DNA of 64,000 bases from Magicicada septendecula. Lineage: Eukaryota > Arthropoda > Insecta > Hemiptera > Cicadidae. Positions 57,302 through 64,000 of this stretch are shown here, piece after piece. Position 1 is the first letter of the stretch. Each line of letters starts with the position of its first letter. The stretch lies in assembly GCA_034769895.1 (NCBI GenBank), contig CM068372.1, positions 380,193,910-380,257,909 on the forward strand, given 5' to 3'. The translations under genes and the position numbers were made by a program. The notes under the pieces were generated by a model. The model was not told the DNA's origin. It did not search any database and worked only from the letters and a program-made list of their open reading frames with translations.

Positions 57302-58615
57302 AATATAAGTGTCCCTTGGATATACTACCAACATTTCGCAAGGCAAGCTGAGAGCGGGGCTGCCTAGTCAAGCCGAAAAAATAACCGCAGATGTTGCAAG
57401 TACGACTTCATTTGTCAACAAATTCGCAGAAATTTTTAAAGACGGCAAGTACGATTTAGACGTTCTGTATAACGCGGGCGAAGCTGGTCTTTTTCTGAAA
57501 ATCCTATCATCTAAAACATTGGAATCTAAACGTGAACATTAGGGCCCAGGGTATAGCCTAAAGTAAGTAAGGACCGGGTCATTCTGATGGTTTGTGCTAT
57601 TGCCCAAGGAACACACAAAATCCCAAATGTTCCTAATGGGTAATTAAAAAAACCTCGATGTTTTAAAAATGCAAAAATCTTTTTAATTTACAAAATTCAG
57701 AGAAAGGAGTGGATGAACACCGAAGTGTTTGTCGACTGGTGTGACAACACCTTAATACCCCAAGTGAAGAATTTCGCAAAAATGTCGGCAAAGAAAATGG
57801 GAAAGTGCTGTTGGTGATAGATAATGCACCGACACATCCTTCCACGGAAATGTTGGAGCAAGAAAATGATTTATTCACTGTTGAATTCTGGCACCACAAC
57901 TGGCTCCACTCAGCCGATTGATCAAAGCGTTACTGCAACTTTAAAGAAAGTTTACAGAAAGCAACATGTTACGTCGGCTGCTCTGCTGAAAACGATCATG
58001 TTGATAGTGTTTTGTCTTTTTTTTCTTTAAATTAATTTGAAAGATTGTTGCTACATGATCGTGGACGCGTTGTATTCAACTGAGACTTGTAATTTAAAAC
58101 GAGAATGGAATAAATCGATAAAGGAGGAAAACAAATACGAAGAAAAACAAAAGGACAACGCTGCAACACAAGAAGAGGAAGCAGGAAATGATATAGTAAT
58201 AAGTAAAATTTCAGAGTCGTTGGTCGCTTCAAAAGTCAACTACTCAATCAATAAGTGTGATAATAATGATATCGTGAACTGGTTTGAATAGTGTGCCAAC
58301 GATGGCGGTTTTCAAATGATGGCGGACGAAGATACCGTTCAGGCAATATTTAACGTAAACAACGAAAAAACTGAGGATGAAGAGGAAGAACCTGAAAATT
58401 CTGGAGCATCTCATGCGAAAGCCTTTGAGACCCTTAAGGTAGGATGTAAATGGTTTGAAAAGCGAAAGGAATCCAACGGCATCCAATTGTTGGAGATCAA
58501 AGAAATTCGCGATTTAGCGGAGGTAGTAAGAATTGTTTGCGCCAAAAGACAATTAACTTTTTCACGAGTCAAAATGTATAATGATACTGCCGCCACCGTT
58601 ATTTACAAACTTTAA
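57302..58615 (+). pseudogene. pogo/Tigger transposase, catalytic and C-terminal part (unit 1)
   Basis: The frame 57309-57542 has F-V-N-K-F-A-E-I-F and Y-N-A-G-E-A-G-L-F; Tigger enzymes have Y-N-A-D-E-T-G-L-F here, so the first catalytic Asp is Gly. A second piece near 57700-57920 has V-L-L-V-I-D-N-A-P-T-H-P (second Asp kept). After a frameshift Q-P-I-D-Q-S-V keeps the third acidic site. Later frames (58037-58291, 58316-58615) have K-D-C-C-Y-M-I-V-D-A, N-D-I-V-N-W-F-E, and an acidic stretch followed by A-F-E-T-L-K-V-G. It ends at 58615. Dead by frameshifts, stops and loss of the catalytic residue. Confidence 0.88.
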
Positions 58616-58728
58616 ACCCAAAAATCGTTATAGTTATTATTATTATATTATTACCATAAAACATCTGTATTAATTTAATATGGTTTCCTTAAGAATACAA
58701 ACAGCCTTCGAATAAATTAGTAGTACGA

Positions 58729-59946
58729 GCTCCGTTCTGTTGTTAATGAATTTTAAGTAGGCTTCCTTCTTCTCTTTCACTAAAGAATATATTTTCCTAT
58801 TAATATATTCTTTGTATAGGCCTACGAGAGGTTACAGCGTAAAGAGTTAAATTCTGAGACTTGTTCTACAATTTTACTATCCAAAACAATTTTTGATCTA
58901 ACCGACTATGTTCCTTTAAAAGACATACATTTTTTTTTGGCAGATATTTCCACATTAAATTCTTTCGCAGTGTTATTTAACGAGTGGAGCATCCTTTGCA
59001 GGTCATCTTCATTTGCGGCCAATAAAATCTGATCATCTGCAAACATCAGTCTTAAGCATTTTGCCCGCAACTATGATTCCTCCATTTACACTGTTAAGAC
59101 AAACTAACAATTCAGTCCAAAAACAAGTTGAAGAGAATCAATTCTGTTCTGCTCCGTTCTATTGTTACTGAATTTTAAGTAGGCTTCCTTCGTCTCTTTC
59201 ACTAATGTTTATAATTCAGGATCCCATGTCTTAGACCACGCTTAGGATTTGATATTTTCTTTGCTCCTAATACTTCTCTTGCGGGGTTTTGTACTACACC
59301 TTTTATACATTCCCACTCAGTCTCAATTTCAGGATTGTGGTCTATTTATATTCTTCTTTGATACAAATCTTTTATGGAGTCCTCTTTCCGGTTATCCTGC
59401 AACAACGAGGAAGTCATTTTTATTTACCTTATCAATTACTCTTTGCAGTTGTTGGTAGAATTCATCAGATTCTTTTGCCTTCCTTCCTCCGGTGCATAAA
59501 CTCCCACCACTGTTAGACTCGCTCTTTCCACTCTTAATTTTACTGAAATTATTCTTTGGCTTATCTATTCATAGCATCTTATAGTCCTTTTAAATTCTTC
59601 ATTTATTAAGTGGCCACTCCTGCTTGAGCTCCTCGCATACTTATGTTGACACCAGTATGTAACATTGTATAGTATTTTAAGTTTGTACTTCCTTTCTGTT
59701 TTTCTTTTTGGTTTCTGTTAATACTGATACATCCACTTTCCTTTCTTTTAGTTCTGTTTTCAATTCGTCTGTTTTATATTGTATATCTCTTACGTTCCAG
59801 GCAGCATTTTTTATTTTCTTAAAGGAAATAATTTTAAATAATTTTTAAATTAATTTTCCTAATGCCTTCTTCTTGTCCTTCTTCTTTGCCTGGTCATTAT
59901 CCGTAATATCCGTCCGGCTATTAATTTCCCTTTGGAGCTTGCGAGT
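58729..59946 (-). mobile_element. LINE 5' half, unit 2
   Basis: Repeat of 56084-57300: endonuclease start, middle and palm box, without the C-terminal tail, which exists only once at 55571-56083. Confidence 0.88.
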
Positions 59947-61260
59947 AATATAAGTGTCCCTTGGATATACTACCAACATTTCGCAAGGCAAGCTGAGAGC
60001 GGGGCTGCCTAGTCAAGCCGAAAAAATAACCGCAGATGTTGCAAGTACGACTTCATTTGTCAACAAATTCGCAGAAATTTTTAAAGACGGCAAGTACGAT
60101 TTAGACGTTCTGTATAACGCGGGCGAAGCTGGTCTTTTTCTGAAAATCCTATCATCTAAAACATTGGAATCTAAACGTGAACATTAGGGCCCAGGGTATA
60201 GCCTAAAGTAAGTAAGGACCGGGTCATTCTGATGGTTTGTGCTATTGCCCAAGGAACACACAAAATCCCAAATGTTCCTAATGGGTAATTAAAAAAACCT
60301 CGATGTTTTAAAAATGCAAAAATCTTTTTAATTTACAAAATTCAGAGAAAGGAGTGGATGAACACCGAAGTGTTTGTCGACTGGTGTGACAACACCTTAA
60401 TACCCCAAGTGAAGAATTTCGCAAAAATGTCGGCAAAGAAAATGGGAAAGTGCTGTTGGTGATAGATAATGCACCGACACATCCTTCCACGGAAATGTTG
60501 GAGCAAGAAAATGATTTATTCACTGTTGAATTCTGGCACCACAACTGGCTCCACTCAGCCGATTGATCAAAGCGTTACTGCAACTTTAAAGAAAGTTTAC
60601 AGAAAGCAACATGTTACGTCGGCTGCTCTGCTGAAAACGATCATGTTGATAGTGTTTTGTCTTTTTTTTCTTTAAATTAATTTGAAAGATTGTTGCTACA
60701 TGATCGTGGACGCGTTGTATTCAACTGAGACTTGTAATTTAAAACGAGAATGGAATAAATCGATAAAGGAGGAAAACAAATACGAAGAAAAACAAAAGGA
60801 CAACGCTGCAACACAAGAAGAGGAAGCAGGAAATGATATAGTAATAAGTAAAATTTCAGAGTCGTTGGTCGCTTCAAAAGTCAACTACTCAATCAATAAG
60901 TGTGATAATAATGATATCGTGAACTGGTTTGAATAGTGTGCCAACGATGGCGGTTTTCAAATGATGGCGGACGAAGATACCGTTCAGGCAATATTTAACG
61001 TAAACAACGAAAAAACTGAGGATGAAGAGGAAGAACCTGAAAATTCTGGAGCATCTCATGCGAAAGCCTTTGAGACCCTTAAGGTAGGATGTAAATGGTT
61101 TGAAAAGCGAAAGGAATCCAACGGCATCCAATTGTTGGAGATCAAAGAAATTCGCGATTTAGCGGAGGTAGTAAGAATTGTTTGCGCCAAAAGACAATTA
61201 ACTTTTTCACGAGTCAAAATGTATAATGATACTGCCGCCACCGTTATTTACAAACTTTAA
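59947..61260 (+). pseudogene. Tigger transposase C-terminal part, unit 2
   Basis: Same sequence as 57302-58615, including the Asp-to-Gly change and every frameshift. There is no N-terminal half here, so this copy arose by duplication after the gene was already broken. Confidence 0.88.
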
Positions 61261-61373
61261 ACCCAAAAATCGTTATAGTTATTATTATTATATTATTACC
61301 ATAAAACATCTGTATTAATTTAATATGGTTTCCTTAAGAATACAAACAGCCTTCGAATAAATTAGTAGTACGA

Positions 61374-62591
61374 GCTCCGTTCTGTTGTTAATGAATTTTA
61401 AGTAGGCTTCCTTCTTCTCTTTCACTAAAGAATATATTTTCCTATTAATATATTCTTTGTATAGGCCTACGAGAGGTTACAGCGTAAAGAGTTAAATTCT
61501 GAGACTTGTTCTACAATTTTACTATCCAAAACAATTTTTGATCTAACCGACTATGTTCCTTTAAAAGACATACATTTTTTTTTGGCAGATATTTCCACAT
61601 TAAATTCTTTCGCAGTGTTATTTAACGAGTGGAGCATCCTTTGCAGGTCATCTTCATTTGCGGCCAATAAAATCTGATCATCTGCAAACATCAGTCTTAA
61701 GCATTTTGCCCGCAACTATGATTCCTCCATTTACACTGTTAAGACAAACTAACAATTCAGTCCAAAAACAAGTTGAAGAGAATCAATTCTGTTCTGCTCC
61801 GTTCTATTGTTACTGAATTTTAAGTAGGCTTCCTTCGTCTCTTTCACTAATGTTTATAATTCAGGATCCCATGTCTTAGACCACGCTTAGGATTTGATAT
61901 TTTCTTTGCTCCTAATACTTCTCTTGCGGGGTTTTGTACTACACCTTTTATACATTCCCACTCAGTCTCAATTTCAGGATTGTGGTCTATTTATATTCTT
62001 CTTTGATACAAATCTTTTATGGAGTCCTCTTTCCGGTTATCCTGCAACAACGAGGAAGTCATTTTTATTTACCTTATCAATTACTCTTTGCAGTTGTTGG
62101 TAGAATTCATCAGATTCTTTTGCCTTCCTTCCTCCGGTGCATAAACTCCCACCACTGTTAGACTCGCTCTTTCCACTCTTAATTTTACTGAAATTATTCT
62201 TTGGCTTATCTATTCATAGCATCTTATAGTCCTTTTAAATTCTTCATTTATTAAGTGGCCACTCCTGCTTGAGCTCCTCGCATACTTATGTTGACACCAG
62301 TATGTAACATTGTATAGTATTTTAAGTTTGTACTTCCTTTCTGTTTTTCTTTTTGGTTTCTGTTAATACTGATACATCCACTTTCCTTTCTTTTAGTTCT
62401 GTTTTCAATTCGTCTGTTTTATATTGTATATCTCTTACGTTCCAGGCAGCATTTTTTATTTTCTTAAAGGAAATAATTTTAAATAATTTTTAAATTAATT
62501 TTCCTAATGCCTTCTTCTTGTCCTTCTTCTTTGCCTGGTCATTATCCGTAATATCCGTCCGGCTATTAATTTCCCTTTGGAGCTTGCGAGT
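61374..62591 (-). mobile_element. LINE 5' half, unit 3
   Basis: Repeat of 56084-57300 as in unit 2. Confidence 0.88.
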
Positions 62592-63905
62592 AATATAAGT
62601 GTCCCTTGGATATACTACCAACATTTCGCAAGGCAAGCTGAGAGCGGGGCTGCCTAGTCAAGCCGAAAAAATAACCGCAGATGTTGCAAGTACGACTTCA
62701 TTTGTCAACAAATTCGCAGAAATTTTTAAAGACGGCAAGTACGATTTAGACGTTCTGTATAACGCGGGCGAAGCTGGTCTTTTTCTGAAAATCCTATCAT
62801 CTAAAACATTGGAATCTAAACGTGAACATTAGGGCCCAGGGTATAGCCTAAAGTAAGTAAGGACCGGGTCATTCTGATGGTTTGTGCTATTGCCCAAGGA
62901 ACACACAAAATCCCAAATGTTCCTAATGGGTAATTAAAAAAACCTCGATGTTTTAAAAATGCAAAAATCTTTTTAATTTACAAAATTCAGAGAAAGGAGT
63001 GGATGAACACCGAAGTGTTTGTCGACTGGTGTGACAACACCTTAATACCCCAAGTGAAGAATTTCGCAAAAATGTCGGCAAAGAAAATGGGAAAGTGCTG
63101 TTGGTGATAGATAATGCACCGACACATCCTTCCACGGAAATGTTGGAGCAAGAAAATGATTTATTCACTGTTGAATTCTGGCACCACAACTGGCTCCACT
63201 CAGCCGATTGATCAAAGCGTTACTGCAACTTTAAAGAAAGTTTACAGAAAGCAACATGTTACGTCGGCTGCTCTGCTGAAAACGATCATGTTGATAGTGT
63301 TTTGTCTTTTTTTTCTTTAAATTAATTTGAAAGATTGTTGCTACATGATCGTGGACGCGTTGTATTCAACTGAGACTTGTAATTTAAAACGAGAATGGAA
63401 TAAATCGATAAAGGAGGAAAACAAATACGAAGAAAAACAAAAGGACAACGCTGCAACACAAGAAGAGGAAGCAGGAAATGATATAGTAATAAGTAAAATT
63501 TCAGAGTCGTTGGTCGCTTCAAAAGTCAACTACTCAATCAATAAGTGTGATAATAATGATATCGTGAACTGGTTTGAATAGTGTGCCAACGATGGCGGTT
63601 TTCAAATGATGGCGGACGAAGATACCGTTCAGGCAATATTTAACGTAAACAACGAAAAAACTGAGGATGAAGAGGAAGAACCTGAAAATTCTGGAGCATC
63701 TCATGCGAAAGCCTTTGAGACCCTTAAGGTAGGATGTAAATGGTTTGAAAAGCGAAAGGAATCCAACGGCATCCAATTGTTGGAGATCAAAGAAATTCGC
63801 GATTTAGCGGAGGTAGTAAGAATTGTTTGCGCCAAAAGACAATTAACTTTTTCACGAGTCAAAATGTATAATGATACTGCCGCCACCGTTATTTACAAAC
63901 TTTAA
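62592..63905 (+). pseudogene. Tigger transposase C-terminal part, unit 3
   Basis: Same sequence as 57302-58615; the window ends 95 bp after its stop. Confidence 0.88.
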
Positions 63906-64000
63906 ACCCAAAAATCGTTATAGTTATTATTATTATATTATTACCATAAAACATCTGTATTAATTTAATATGGTTTCCTTAAGAATACAAACAGCCTTCG

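Larger units (their letters stand above)
56084..64000. repeat. Three tandem copies of a 2,645-bp composite unit
   Basis: Units 56084-58728, 58729-61373 and 61374-64000 (the last lacks only its final 18 bp at the window edge). I found no difference between units wherever I compared them, and all open frames recur at +2645 and +5290 with identical products. Each unit holds LINE 5' half (minus) plus transposase C-terminal half (plus). The joint reads ...TAGTACGA then GCTCCGTTCTGTTG; the same GCTCCGTTCTGTTG stands at the start of the first unit after unrelated LINE sequence. The array may continue beyond the window. Confidence 0.95.

Overview
This window looks like repeat-dense nuclear DNA from an animal with a large genome. 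Low coding density, AT-rich background, many microsatellites and layered remnants of non-LTR, Penelope-like, LTR, hAT, PIF/Harbinger, pogo/Tigger and Helitron-like elements point to an arthropod. The recurrent LINE C-termini resemble those of large polyneopteran insect genomes such as cockroaches, but the species is not established by the sequence. I found no convincing host protein-coding gene, no rRNA and no tRNA. Almost everything that can be annotated is transposon-derived or tandem repeat.

Layout. 0.5-0.75 kb: LINE 3' end with a short GAA/TTC tract. 1.25-3.2 kb: satellite built on a 108-bp dimer (51 + 57 bp). 3.5-4.1 kb: weak LINE remnant. 8.3-9.4 kb: 107-bp tandem repeat, then a LINE remnant. 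10.4-11.8 kb: CTT array and Penelope-like (PLE) terminal repeats. 12-13.2 kb: LINE pseudogene and 3' UTR. 15.5 kb and 29.8-30.3 kb: two copies of one LTR-like repeat in opposite orientation. 16.2-17.4 kb: truncated PLE with reverse transcriptase C-terminus, GIY-YIG endonuclease and inverted terminal repeats. 17.8-18.6 kb: PIF/Harbinger-like element with a Helitron-like insertion. 19-28.4 kb: LINE remnants, GAA/TTC arrays, a hAT element (21.8-23.3 kb) that itself contains a PLE foldback, and a TTA-flanked Harbinger MITE. 31-34 kb and 39.4-39.8 kb: more LINE remnants. 36.3-36.9 kb: near-perfect PLE palindrome. 41.1-41.8 kb: two abutting PLE foldbacks. 42.4-44.5 kb: Helitron-like element carrying a GC-rich 260-bp tandem array. 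50.2 kb: another foldback. 51.0-54.1 kb: nearly full-length but dead Jockey-like LINE. 55.2-64.0 kb: pogo/Tigger transposase pseudogene split by a LINE, with 2,645 bp of this composite repeated three times in tandem up to the window edge.

The most interesting signal is a set of foldback (inverted-repeat) elements whose arms carry hammerhead-ribozyme-like cores (CUGANGA, stem II, GAAA, then a very short self-complementary stem III). They occur at about 10.6, 11.35, 17.25, 22.4/22.87, 36.4, 41.5, 41.7 and 50.3 kb and fall into at least four sequence families. The best copies (22374-22419 minus, 22843-22888 plus, 50275-50318 minus) also have a fully paired stem I. Hammerhead variants with reduced stem III, associated with Penelope-like retroelements and proposed to act as dimers, are known. 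What is notable here is the density and variety in one locus, several as short foldbacks without any recognisable coding part. The second signal is the apparently identical 2,645-bp triplication.
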